Part shown: in pieces, positions 44,726-55,099 of the stretch
Layout of the letters: each line of letters starts with the position of its first letter
Position numbering within the stretch: the first letter of the stretch is position 1
Assembly (NCBI GenBank): GCA_022478985.1
Contig: JAKSZP010009458.1
Location: 58,265-122,264 of the forward strand
DNA: 64,000 nucleotides
Origin: Massospora cicadina
Taxonomy: Eukaryota; Entomophthoromycota; Entomophthoromycetes; Entomophthorales; Entomophthoraceae
Reading direction: 5' to 3'
Made by a program: the position numbers and the translations under genes
Notes under the pieces: generated by a model
What the model was told of the DNA's origin: nothing
What the model saw: the letters and a program-made list of their open reading frames with translations, nothing else
The model's database searches: none

Positions 44726-46657
44726 TTAAATTTTTAAATTTTTAAATTTTATTTGAGGTACACTGACCAGTGGACGGACAGTACCAAAAACAAAACAAAA
44801 CAAAACAAAAGAACCCAATTAAAAGGATTGTTGGGAAGACAAAACTAAAACTTTCAACCAGGTTGGGGAAGAAACCGCTAACCTACCATGGCAGAGGGTG
44901 AGGGGGGTCAAGCAGGTTTTTGATAGACATATCCGCCATGACAATGTCATTTTGGTTGAAGAAATGGACCAAAGCAGATAGCTAGAGCGTTGGGGCATCA
45001 TCGTAGTGTGGGTGGATGACGGTTTAGTAAGATTTATCCACCTCTTCATTGAAATCAGTGTATCAGACTGCTTCAACAATCTCTTCTAAGTGATGCTCAG
45101 CTTGAATGAGGGCATCAGGGAGCTGTGCAAAATCAGAGATACTTTGGTGGTTGATTTTAGTGGATGGGTTAAATCCACTGGTTTAGTGACATGCACGACA
45201 ACCACTTTGGCATCGTCAAATAATTTTGAGATATCTCTGCAGGCTGATTTGGAGAATCAGGGGAGAAGTAGAGTGTGGGAAACCAAGTTGGTATTGAGCC
45301 ACTTATAGGGCTATTGCTTTGCGTAGGTTTGGGCTTTATGGGGAGGCCATTTCTTCTAAGGCAAGCTGGTGGTCATTTTGGTAGGGGATGGCATTTGGTT
45401 TAAGAGTGAATTGTTTAGGGAATGGGGATTTGTCAAAATCAAAATTGTAAAATTTGGCTTAAACACAATCAAGCAGGCTGAGAGGTTTACCGGAGTCCTC
45501 ACTGGCGACAATGTTACCTGATTAATCAATCTCTGCCAATAATTCCCATGGATTTTTATTTACAAGAATAGTGGATAAATTCGGGTGGGTAGGAGTCAAA
45601 TTGGCTGCCAGGTACGTAGGGTGGTTATAGCCTGACTCTGATTAGCTGGGGTAGAGTTGGATGGCTAAAGTGTGTAGTTGATTTGGTATGACTGTTTTTC
45701 CACTCAGGCACATTGAATGGGATCGTTGAGTGGGAGGGGACAGCAAACTGGGCCATTCAGAATCCGCTGAATAGGGCTCCAAAGCTGTATCAGCGGAAGT
45801 GGCACGGGGACAGGATTTTTGAATGGTTGAGCCCAAAGCAGAGGGGAAAATTTTGGTGACCATTATCAACATGAGCCCAAAAGAAATGTTCAGGCGCTGC
45901 TGCAGTATGACACAGGGGGGAATCTGGTGGGCTATGGCAGGGTGGTGTGGTAATATGGTGGCAGTTTTTGAGGGGCGACAAGGCGCTCCACTCCAGAGGG
46001 AACAATGAAGACAAGGTTGGGATGAGTGCCATAAGCCATAAGCCCCGCCATCAGATGATCATACAAAAGGTGGGGGGAAATGGGAAGGGAGGGATGCAAA
46101 TGACACCACCATTAGGGTGTCAGATGGGAGGCAAGTATGGGTAGTAGGGATAGGAGTTTTTTGTAAATAAGTGAAGTTTAAGCTACTGCAGCGTCCTCCT
46201 CCATCTGGAAGCCTATGTCAAAATAGCCCTTAAAAGGGAAGAAATCAATAAAACCTGCTGGTGCAAAGGCAGCATTGGCAGGCTCAACAATTGCTTTGGC
46301 AGCATATGGAAATAACCACCTGTAGTTGACATGGAGGCAAAAACGAGTGTTGGACTGAGGAAGGGCAACAGGGTGGGGGCGAGACGGGTGGATGCGCGCT
46401 AGGTGGAGCGCTAGGTGGAGCTCTAAGTCTTGTGGGGGACAAATCAGCCAGAGGAGTTTTGTGGGCTCTTTGAGCCCATCACAAACGTTTCCCTGCAGGG
46501 CAGAAAATGCTATGGGGTGGAGCACCGTTGCCCCACACTGGGGTGGCAGGCAGCGGATCTATTGACATCAAGCAGGAAGCGGATGTGGCCAGACAGTGGT
46601 GGATATAATAGACGTTTTAACTTATATTAGAATTCGCTCAAAAGCGAGATCAAATGT
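44726..46657 (-). mobile_element. W retroposon, copy 4
   Basis: On the minus strand the opening gccaccccagtgtgggg is near 46550. The N-terminal frame 46178-46525 reads RIHPSRPHPVALPQSNTRFC then GFIDFFPFKGYFDIGFQMEEDAA. The knuckle region reads FPLCFGLNHSKILSPC near 45960, decayed. The 3' end is ccactggtcagtgtacctcaaataaa (shown in part), preceded by an aaaacaaaacaaaac-type run near 44790. Flanks tttgcaaaagtaatt (44711-44725) and tttgcaatagtaggtaatt (46658-46676) are a diverged target duplication. Confidence 0.83.
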
Positions 46658-46718
46658 TTTGCAATAGTAGGTAATTGACGTGATTATTGCGCACACCACA
46701 GAATGTTTAACACCCTTA

Positions 46719-46735
46719 AAAAGGTGCCACCAGTG
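46719..46735. repeat. 17-bp target duplication of W copy 5, left
   Basis: aaaaggtgccaccagtg is identical to 48632-48648. In the minus-strand reading it lies in the RNase H of element K. Confidence 0.9.
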
Positions 46736-46752
46736 AAAAAACTCTCTTTAAC

Positions 46753-46774
46753 CGCTCAAAGTCACTTTTGAGCG
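46753..46774 (+). other. 5' hairpin of W copy 5
   Basis: It has an 8-bp perfect stem with a 6-base loop, 17 bases from the 5' end of the element and upstream of the start codon. Copy 1 has a different but equally perfect stem at the same place. Confidence 0.65.
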
Positions 46775-46829
46775 ATTTTAAATTTAAGTTTATTTATCTA
46801 CAGCCATCTGCCCAAAAACCTATTCTTTG

Positions 46830-47741
46830 ATGTCCTTGGCTCTGCCGCCTGCCACCCCAGTGTGGGGTAGCAGTGCACCCCCACCTAGCGTTTTCCGCCC
46901 TGCAGGCAAGCGCGTTTGGACGGGTTCAAACAGCCCGCCCACTGCTTCCAACCGTTTTGTCCCCCCACGGGACTTAGCGCTCCACCTGGAGCGCGTCCAC
47001 CCTTCTCGCCCCCATCCTCTCGCCCTCCCTCGCTCTGCTATCCGCTATTGCCTCAGAGTGGACTATGGGCGTTTGTTCCCATATGCCGATAAGGCAATTA
47101 ATGACCTAGCCACTACAGCCTTTGCGCCAGCTGGCTTTATAGACTTCCGCCCTTTTAAGGGCTACTTTGACGTTGGGTTCCAATCTGAGGAGGATGCTGA
47201 AGCGGCAGCACAAACTCCTCTAATTTATAAAAAAAACCCCATTCCCACAACCCCTACTCGCCTCCCTTCAGACACCACGCTAGTGGTATCCTTTGCAAAT
47301 CTCCCATCCCACCTTCCACCCCAGGTTTTGTATGACCAGTTGGTCGCGGGGCTCATGGCTTATGGCACTCAGCCCAACCTCATCTTTGCCATTCCATCTG
47401 GTGCAGAACGCCTTGCTGCTCCTCGTGCAACAGCCACCATCATACCACACCACCCTACCATAGCCCAACAAATCCCACCCCGCGCTAGTGTGGCTGCAGC
47501 GCCAGATCATTTCTTTTGGGCTCGGGTCAATAATGGTAGGCAGATTTGTTTCCTCTGCTTTGGCCTCGACCATGCAAAAAGAGCGTGCCCTCAGGCCAAA
47601 TCCGCTGCTGCAGCTTCTGAGCCCCCTCTGGAGGTTCAGTATGGGGCGCTTTGCTGCCCCCTCCCACCCTCCAATCTCGTTCAGTGGGCCCACATGGAAA
47701 ATCAGCCCCCCCAAAACCTCCATCCTCACTCTCCCACCTAA
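46830..47741 (+). CDS. W protein, N-terminal part: Gag/ORF1-like with CCHC zinc knuckle
   Basis: The frame has 304 codons from ATG 46830. Residues about 1-60 are Pro/Ser-rich with a conserved PVWGS and GKRVWTGSNSPP. About 65-130 is a compact mixed domain (YCLRVDYGRLFPYADKA ... GFIDFRPFKGYFDVGFQSEE) that resembles the DUF4283/RRM-like part of plant LINE ORF1 proteins in place and style, though I cannot confirm that. Residues 240-253 are a perfect CX2CX4HX4C knuckle (CFLCFGLDHAKRAC, 47547-47588), which binds RNA in Gag and ORF1 proteins. The other W copies agree over all of it. The stop at 47741 is probably secondary, since the C-terminal part continues in another frame. Confidence 0.75.
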   Translation: MSLALPPATPVWGSSAPPPSVFRPAGKRVWTGSNSPPTASNRFVPPRDLALHLERVHPSRPHPLALPRSAIRYCLRVDYGRLFPYADKAINDLATTAFAPAGFIDFRPFKGYFDVGFQSEEDAEAAAQTPLIYKKNPIPTTPTRLPSDTTLVVSFANLPSHLPPQVLYDQLVAGLMAYGTQPNLIFAIPSGAERLAAPRATATIIPHHPTIAQQIPPRASVAAAPDHFFWARVNNGRQICFLCFGLDHAKRACPQAKSAAAASEPPLEVQYGALCCPLPPSNLVQWAHMENQPPQNLHPHSPT

Positions 47742-48545
47742 AGCTATGCCAGCCAATCAGAGCAATGCTTGGACCAACATTCACACCCAAGCAGCTGCCC
47801 ATTCGCCCAATCCTACCCACTCAAATTTAAATGCCACTATTCCAGTGAACCAAAATCCATGGGATCTATTGGATGAAACTGACGAATCAGGTAATATCCT
47901 CATTAGTAAGCATACAGGTCAACCTCTCTGCCATGGCGATTATGGTCGGGCAGAATTTTTCCTTCCTGACTTCGATGAAACTCCTACCCCTCGCCATTTT
48001 GCTCCTCTACCCAATACAGCCCCCTGCCAAAGTGACCACCAGCTCGCCTTAGCTGCAGTGGCCTCTCCTCATTGCCCAAAACTATGCACAGCGGTGGCCC
48101 AGTCAGTGGCTCAGCTCCAGCATGGCCTGCCCACCATCTTCTTCCCCCCGACTTCCCTGAATCTCCCTGCAGTGACATCTCAAAACTATTTGATGATGCT
48201 GAAATCGCTGTTATGAATGTCGCAACGCTTGCTTCATTCAACCCTCAGCCAAAATCACCCGCCACAGTATCTCCCTTTTCACCCAACTTCCTGAAGCCCG
48301 CAAAGAAGCTGAAGTTCTCCTCGCAGCTTTTGTTGAAACACTTTCCCATCATTATATTGATGCAGAAGTGGAAAACTCCTACTACGCTGACCTCAGCCCC
48401 CACTATGCAGATGCCCCAACGCCCTGGCTCTCTGCTCTGATCCGGTACTGTAACCAACACCCCTTGATCGAGGTGGGTCTTTCTGAAAACCAACCCCCGA
48501 CCCCTCCTCACCCTCTGCCATGGTGGGTTAAGCAGTTTCTGCTTC
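47700..48545 (+). pseudogene. W protein, C-terminal part, frameshifted
   Basis: After about 47700 the coding signal moves to a second frame (MPANQSNAWTNIHTQ ... NPWDLLDETDESGNIL ... DHQLALAAVASPHC), then near 48150 to a third (FPESPCSDISKLFDDAEIAV), with a further change near 48240. It ends in DAPTPWLSALIRYCNQ and a Pro-rich PLPWWVKQF. The other copies give the same blocks: an acidic linker, a long helical region, and a tail like PDPPPPWLDKR. The parent protein was probably about 570-600 residues. At least three shifts make copy 5 non-functional as it stands. Confidence 0.7.
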
Positions 48546-48631
48546 CCACCTGGTTAGTAGTTTGTTTTGCCGTTTTGAGTGTTGTGATCGGTACTGTCTG
48601 TCCCCTGGTCAGCATACCTCGAATAAATCAG

Positions 48632-48648
48632 AAAAGGTGCCACCAGTG
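48632..48648. repeat. 17-bp target duplication of W copy 5, right
   Basis: It is identical to 46719-46735. Confidence 0.9.
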
Positions 48649-48649
48649 G

Positions 48650-48900
48650 ACCAATGACCAAAAGATGGCAGCTAACTCTTTATAAAAGATGGCCCATGCG
48701 TGCTGTGTATCACTTAACTTTCTAGAAAAATAAGTCACAGGGTGTTCCCTAAACTCATCTCACGAGAAAAGACAGCACTAACCTCAGTACCAGAGGCGTC
48801 ACAATGAACGGTAAAGGGCTTATCTTCATCATTATAACGAAGTACAGGAGTAGTAGCATACTTTTTTTATGATTTAATATCCTGTTGCCACTTTGGGTAC
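48650..48900 (-). pseudogene. Element K RNase H, right portion
   Basis: The minus strand reads ATTPVLRYNDEDKPFTVHCD with the first catalytic aspartate, then ASGTEVSAVFSRE. Further on come VTYFSRKLSDTQHAWAIFYK and ELAAIFWSLVHWWHLF. The last phrase is interrupted exactly at the W copy 5 duplication and picks up again at 46717 as KGVKHSVVCAIITSI. This confirms the insertion point. Stops are present. Confidence 0.72.
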
Positions 48901-48951
48901 AAAATAAAAATTGCGCTCACTAGTAGGGTGTAAGTGAGATGCGAGTTCATA

Positions 48952-49507
48952 CACAGTGATTCAAAAAGTTCTGCGACTAACGTTTTAAGGACACAACTTT
49001 ACAAATAAATAAACTTTCTTTTATCATAATTTAACATACAACCTTTTCATCTCTATACATATTTATATTGCTAAAACAATTGTTAAAAGGTATGCACATA
49101 GTTCCTATTTTTTGTATAACCATGTCTAAACCAGCTGTCACATTCTTCTGAATTGTCTCTACTTTATCAAAAAGATGAACCTTCAGTGCCACCTTTAGAA
49201 TAAAGAACAGAAAGAAGTCAGACAGAGCCAAATCTGGTGAATATGGTGGATAATTATAATCTGAAGGTGGCACTGAAGGTTCATCCTTTTGATAAAGTAG
49301 AGACAATTCAGAAGAATTTGACAGCTGGTTTAGACATGGTTATACAAAAATAGGAACTATGTGCATACCTTTTAACAATTGTTTTAGCAATATAAATATG
49401 TATAGAGAGGAAAAGGTTGTATGTTAAATTATGATAAAAGAAAGTTTATTTATTTGTAAAGTTGTGTCCTTAAAACTTTAGTCCCAGAACTTTTTGAATG
49501 CACTGTG
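48952..49507. mobile_element. Fold-back mariner-type element
   Basis: It is a 556-bp palindrome: about 240-bp inverted arms (48952-49195 and 49262-49507) round a short centre, flanked by TA on both sides (48950-48951 and 49508-49509). Ends start cacagtg. The left arm plus centre encodes on the minus strand (49031-49306) NYPPYSPDLALSDFFLFF, the third-aspartate region of animal-type mariner transposases (DD34D group). The C-terminal end of that protein follows. The rest of the transposase is absent. The right arm is an inverted copy of the same transposase end, so the structure is a fold-back, non-autonomous derivative. Confidence 0.85.
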
Positions 49508-49519
49508 TAGTTGAAGGCG

Positions 49520-50230
49520 TATACTTCTTTAAAATGTAACTTATTCAAGAAATCTGCGCAGTTGCTTTTGTGTTACAAGAGTAGGCTAAAAGCGAGTATC
49601 ATCCAGTTTTGATGTTGCGATAGCATGATCACTTTCATTACCAGATTATTAACAAACTTAACTTCATCCACATTAACTCACATTTAGATTTCCTTGTAAC
49701 TTAAATCCTTGTGCTGGGCGGTAACCACAGCCACCAAATCCTTGCCATGCTTTTCAGCGTTAGAAGAGTAAATATGGGTCATACAAATATGCAATTAAAC
49801 AATAAAACTGATATTCTAAAAGATTATATATTCATCGCTAAAACTGCAGGTGCGTTTTTCAAGGGTAAAAGGCATGACTTTGATCTTAAAATTCCATATG
49901 ATCCTGGATGGCAGTCAGCCATTCCTGACCAGCCTTTACCAGCACTATTTGAAGTGTGTTACCCATGTCAAGTTTTAAAAATACTTATAACTTTTATAAT
50001 TGGCTTGAGAAATGGAAGCTTCCAAGGGGTTAGAATTTGGATTTGAAACTTTGTCATTATTAAATGACCGTAATCTACACAGTCTCAAATGCTGTCAGGT
50101 TTTTGTGCAAAAACTACTGGGGATGACATGGAGAGATTTTCTTAACCATCCATCCCTTCTTCACCATGTCATTAATTCAGGTTTTATGCCTGTACTGTCT
50201 CAGTAGTGTAGGATATAGTGGGTATATGAT
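49520..50230 (-). pseudogene. Element K reverse transcriptase remnant
   Basis: With several shifts and stops the minus strand shows VKAGQEWLTAIQDHMEF near 49925 and YNLLEYQFYCLIAYLYD near 49800, the motif B to active-site part of a Ty3-type RT. The conserved aspartates are not readable. Identification rests mainly on wording plus position next to RNase H. A 111-codon plus-strand frame (49711-50046) overlies it and is probably a shadow. Confidence 0.45.
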
Positions 50231-52003
50231 CTTGATGAAGTCAACAGTCATCTGGAAACTTATAGCAGATTTTGAGCGATTTTGCGGCTTATTAGTGCAT
50301 TTTAAATCATAAACTAGCTTAAGTGTGCAATAATACGAGGTCAAGTAGTTAACTTAGGCACAATATCTATGGAAGATTATACCACTGTTTCCTCCATAGC
50401 ATTTCCTATTGCCAATGTGGGATAAAGGGGAGACTCACCTGAAAGATAATTAGAGGTGAAAGCCATCATGTTCCGCTCTAAGTCTGTACTCATTGACTTC
50501 CAGTGCACCATCCCACCCCTAAGATCATTTTTCAGTATTTCTGGTACAACGCAAAGTTTGCCACGAATTTATAATTGTGGGAAACAAATCTCAGTAATTT
50601 TTACAAGGGAAATGTGAGCACGGGAATACTAGACGCTCTCATGACAGGTGCACCAGGGGTAACTTCAAGATTTAATTCCTGGAAGACATTTAAATTAAAT
50701 TAATCCCCAGTGGCAACGGTTCTATAAGGCAGTTACTGTTACCTTGTGCTTTCCCACTTTAATCTGAAAGGCAAATAAGAAGCAAGCGCATTCAAAATTT
50801 ATTTAACACATTAAGGAAGTAAAATGTGTAGCTGTCTTCTTAGCCTTAGAACGCTTTTTTACCTTAGTAAATCTGTTTTTGTACTAGGTGAGAATGGCAG
50901 ATGCTAAGTGTAAAAACCTTTGGGTTTCTAAAGGTGCACATTTTCTCTTAGCTAGTCACTATTAACTTGATATACTGTAAAGTGTATGATGACAACTATA
51001 TTATTCAAGTTCTTGGAGTTGATTAACTTTTAGCTTCTCTCTGGCAAATACTGATGGATAAGTGATTTCAACCTCACTTGGGGTAAATCCTGACAGATAA
51101 GGGTTTTTGACATCACTTAGGGTAAATGACACCTAACAAGATTGAAATATTCTTGATAATTTTAACTTGAATCCAAAAACACAATAAGTTACAATTCTAA
51201 GATAAAGTTTTTTAAGATTTGGGAATTTTATATAGGCGAGAGTATCAGAAGATATGTGAAATATTAATTGTGGCAATCAAGATTATCTCAGCACACCTAG
51301 ACAATAAAACGTGTATTCTTAAATACTGGTTTAAGTCAAGCTAATTTTCATAAAAAAATAGCGTTATTAAACGCCATTATAATCAGCTAACATATCAGCA
51401 ATTACAATATGATTGATTAATCACGAGTAATTGCCCATCTCATAATCCAACTTACTAAATACCACGTTGTTAGCAACAATCCCTGAAGAAATTATAATTT
51501 GTAACTATCATAAAATTTTTATCCTTTGTGAAAAATAATTAATCATTCATTTAGTTACTATTGATGAATAACTGATTGTAATAAAAAATCATTTTAAGCT
51601 TAACTAAAAGGTAAATTAACCTGAACTAATTATTAATAAAAAAATTTAGATTTATTAATATCAAGCTGGATAACGTGGTCATATGAAATTTCACACCAAG
51701 CATATGGCAGAGGAACAGATTCTGGGACTTCAGGGTTTAATAAAGGCTGTACTCCTGACAAATCTTCATACAAAGGGAATATCTGGCGCTGTTCTTAAAT
51801 CAGGAGAATTAAAGAGATATGTTATGAGGGATATTTCTGGGTCCACTGAATTCTATAGTAATTGTAACAATTTTTATAGTTTACTTAAAATATCTCTGCA
51901 AGGAGGTGGTTCCTCAGCGCAAAGAGAGTTCCATATGAACCAAATGAATTATTGTAGGAATTTAGCGGTTATTATTTGATCACCCTCAGCAATTATCACC
52001 AAA
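50231..52003. other. Presumed gag side of element K; no secure domain
   Basis: One plus-strand frame of 98 codons (51683-51979) has an ATG and reads MKFHTKHMAEEQILGLQGLI; I cannot link it to any family. The bases before the LTR (ccctcagcaattatcacca at 51983-52001) correspond to the primer-site-like motif of the other elements, in degraded form. Confidence 0.4.
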
Positions 52004-52390
52004 TGTTAGCTTTTAGCTATTTGGCTCGCTTTAGCTCCCCAGTCTACTGCACCAGTTTCTAATATGTGCAATCATTAGTTTATAATATATATAATCTGAC
52101 AGCAGATTTAGATGGCAGCTACTAGTATTAAGACTAGTATCCAGCTTAGATTTTCACAACCAAATATCACCTGCTCTTGTTTTTTCTTGGAACAGATACT
52201 AATAATATTCCTTCAACCCACTGATGAAGGTACTAATGAACTCTCTAGACAACAAGAGAAGTCCTATACCTTTAACTCCTCCTCTGGAGTTGGCAACTTC
52301 TGGATGACAACAGAACTTAACCTACTGGCAGTAGGATCAGCGGTTCTCAAGGGAACTTCTAGTCTTAATATTTAACCGTAAATTATAAAT
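52004..52390 (-). repeat. Element K LTR (H type), left part
   Basis: The start tgttagcttttag matches the start of the H LTR (tgtaaacttttta). gaaggtactaat ... tctggagttggcaacttctgga matches 23960-24070 of the H LTR. The remainder continues after the LINE at about 59270. Confidence 0.65.
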
Positions 52391-52399
52391 TAGAGGTCC

Positions 52400-52660
52400 T
52401 CCCCTATGACTTATCCAGCAACTATGTTTTAGCGGCCTTCTTGGTTAAGCTCTTATCCCTTCCTCTCTTTGAGTTTTTGTATGCCTGTAAGGGCACCCTG
52501 TGCATGCAACTTTGCGGGATAAAACCTGAATTACTTCCCCCACCACACTGGGGTTGCGCAAACCTAAGCACCCCAGATGTGGGGCCACTGCAGGTGGGGT
52601 GGCGCACACCACCCCTTAAACTGACATATTCCCCACTGTTTGGTATACCAAGAAGCAAAG
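52400..52660 (-). other. GC-rich 3' region of the LINE
   Basis: A GC-rich run with self-complementary stretches (caccccagatgtggggcc near 52570) lies after the last LINE domain. No A tail is visible. Confidence 0.5.
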
Positions 52661-53300
52661 GCTACCCAGCCAGTTCAGAGTTATGCCTCCCATTCCTTAC
52701 TGTGAGGAATGAGACCAGACTGACCCCCAATTTGGACTTACTTGAGGAAAGAGGATTTTCATAGCTTTCCACAACTATTTCTAGCCATCGCTTGACTATG
52801 GCCAAAGTTCTTGTTGCTTGGATTCTTTCTGAAGGGAAGTAGCGCTGGTTTCTGGCAAGCCATAGACCATACATCACCTACACCCATATTGTTCGCCAGA
52901 CCCCCAAGCCCTTATTGTCTGCAAGCAAACTCAGAGGGGCATATGTAGTCAGGATCTCTGGCCATGCGAAATGACCAGAGGATAACTTACACCCTGGTTG
53001 GTATGCTTCATACCATAGGTGAACACATCTCCACCAGCATCCGCTGCTGGACAATCTGTGAAGATATGTTTTTCATCTCCTCCCCTCCGCATACTTTACA
53101 AGTATAAAAAAGGTCATCCTCCTTATGATTACTCCACTTATGTAGAGTCGTCCCAGTGACCAAGATGTTGATGCAGAGTTGGATGAAAAAGTTATAACTG
53201 GTATAGACCAGCATCCCTTGACCCTCCTCCCCACAGGTCCATCAGGCCAGGTCACATTTTGCAAGTGATCTGGGACAATTACGTCAAGCAAAGCAAAATG
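52660..53300 (-). pseudogene. LINE C-terminal zinc-finger region
   Basis: The frames 53073-53291 and 53008-53214 read FYTCKVCGGEEM, the CxxC of an RVT-type zinc finger, and then a region without the later His and Cys in frame. Frame 52662-52877 reads MMYGLWLARNQRYFPSERIQ, the helical tail typical of plant LINE pol proteins. An upstream frame (53517-53813) belongs to the RT connection region. Confidence 0.68.
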
Positions 53301-55099
53301 TTTTGTAACTTTCAGAACCTACGGTTGTAAACTCTAAGATAGATACTATCACCACCTCCCACCTTTAGTCAGTCCCAAAGGACGAAGAGGCCTTCCCATC
53401 TGGGTATCTCCAGCCTTCTCTTCCTCGCGGAAACACCTGCCAATCCTTCTCTATACAACCTTCTGAACAGGCTTCCCCACCTCTAATGCAACCAGAGAAG
53501 GAATTGCCTCCCTCCATCAAGGAGACAGTTCAGTTGCTTTCACAACTTCCCATGCCTTCCTTACCAGCACCTTAGAGGCATTGTCACCATTATTAGCTGC
53601 TTCCAACCTAAGCACTCTTTGGCCATCGCCATCAAGGAGTTCACCCCATTGAACCGCGCCAATAAAGTGCTTAAAGGCCTTACACAGACGAGGCTCTATC
53701 TTTAGTCCACAAGCTCCTCCCCAAAGGGGAATTTCCCAGATCATTTTGATGGTCCACTCTCCACCCTCCATTATACCCTTGTTGCCTGCCCAAGCTCTAA
53801 AGTAATCCTTCAAGTAGCCTGGTAGATTTCCCGCGCTTGGAATGGCACCTTGATTGATGCCCCAGCTGACACAAAAATCCTTGTTTTTTTGTCCTTAAAA
53901 GCCTTAGAAAGTTAGTCATACACTATTGGAGACCAACAAATGATTTCCCTTCTGAGCGACCCATGCAATTCACTACAGCTGAAGTGGCTTGTTCACACTA
54001 CTGACATTAATTAGACTAATGCCCCCTTCTTCACCTCCTGACACAAGTTAGAGTAACTTGTTTTTTTTAATTTCCTCCCCTGCCAGATGAACTGGATTAC
54101 AAAACTCTGTACTCTTTTAATGAAAATTGCTGGTATAGAAACAAATCTGGCAATGTACCATAATCTGGAAAGAACGAAAGTGTTCATGACAATGGCCTTG
54201 CCCAGATGTCAGACAATTGCTGCCTCAACTTTGGCAAAAAGAAAGTTTTGGGAAAGAATAACCCCGATATAACAAATACAATTAGGCAACTACATGTCTG
54301 ACCCCATACTAATATTAATTTGAATGTTAATAACAACAATATCGGCCAAAAGACCATGACTAATTTTTGATGGAGCCCTGAGAATTAGGGCAATACTTTG
54401 CTACCTACTAAACGGGCTAATAATTCTAAATCCAGTAGTCAGATTACTCCAATCACGCGGCTTATTCTGGCGCCCTTCCAATGGTTCTCCCCTTTCCACA
54501 GCCAGTTTCAATTCAGCACCTAAGCGGGGACCCCCTTTAATAGGCGTGGCGGAGGTCCCCCAAAGGTGCAATTATTCTAGCAGATGGAGATTGGTTGAAG
54601 TACATTAAATCATTACCACATGGGTACGTTCTGCCTAACCATAACGTCCCATCGGTCATTTACTCTAAGAGTGAGCCCAAATTCCCGAGCTCTGATAGGG
54701 TGATTTAACATATTACCTATTTTGAAAATTGCCAAGCTATTCCACACGCCTCCCTTTGTATTTCCTGACCCTCAATACAATTTAAATACGGGATGGTCCA
54801 ATATTAAGGGGATCAGTTTCTTTTCTATTCCCCACACTACTAATAAAAATTATATATCCCAAGTTTTAGTAGTCATTATATTATAATTTATTAAAATTTA
54901 TTGTGGAATCAAGTGGCATAAGCACTAGCGAGCACAACTAAGCTGGTTTTCAACACTAGATAAGATAGATTGAGCCATTGTTACTTCCAAGCCACATTTC
55001 CAAGGCCCACTACAAGTTTGAGCCAGATTTCATGTGGCGACACCCACCCAGGGATGGGACACCCAAGGTACAGAAATTCCTCCCCTGTTTCCATCCAGA

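Larger units (their letters stand above)
46736..48631 (+). mobile_element. W retroposon, copy 5 (best preserved)
   Basis: It is 1896 bp between perfect 17-bp direct repeats, with no LTR and no terminal inverted repeat. A hairpin near the 5' end has an 8-bp perfect stem (cgctcaaa 46753-46760, tttgagcg 46767-46774). The long first frame starts at 46830. The 3' end is fixed in all copies: cccctggtcagcatacctcg, then aataaatcag. Such long target duplications with a constant 3' end and no LTR point to target-primed reverse transcription as used by LINEs (established knowledge). No RT, endonuclease or RNase H is present, so it must rely on another element. Confidence 0.9.

Noticed and set aside
44735..44810. 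Taking the aaaacaaaacaaaac run and AT repeat as a poly(A) tail of a separate SINE
   Set aside because: The run lies inside the 3' part of W copy 4, upstream of its conserved end signature, so it is a local expansion.
47280..47820. Minus-strand ORFs of 158 and 97 codons in W copy 5
   Set aside because: They are shadows of the plus-strand W protein, which is shared by all six copies.
48952..49507. Intact mariner transposon
   Set aside because: Only the C-terminal end of a transposase is present and the unit is a palindrome; no full transposase can be read.
52441..52764. 107-codon plus-strand ORF
   Set aside because: It is opposite the 3' end of the LINE; the minus strand carries the recognisable LINE tail.
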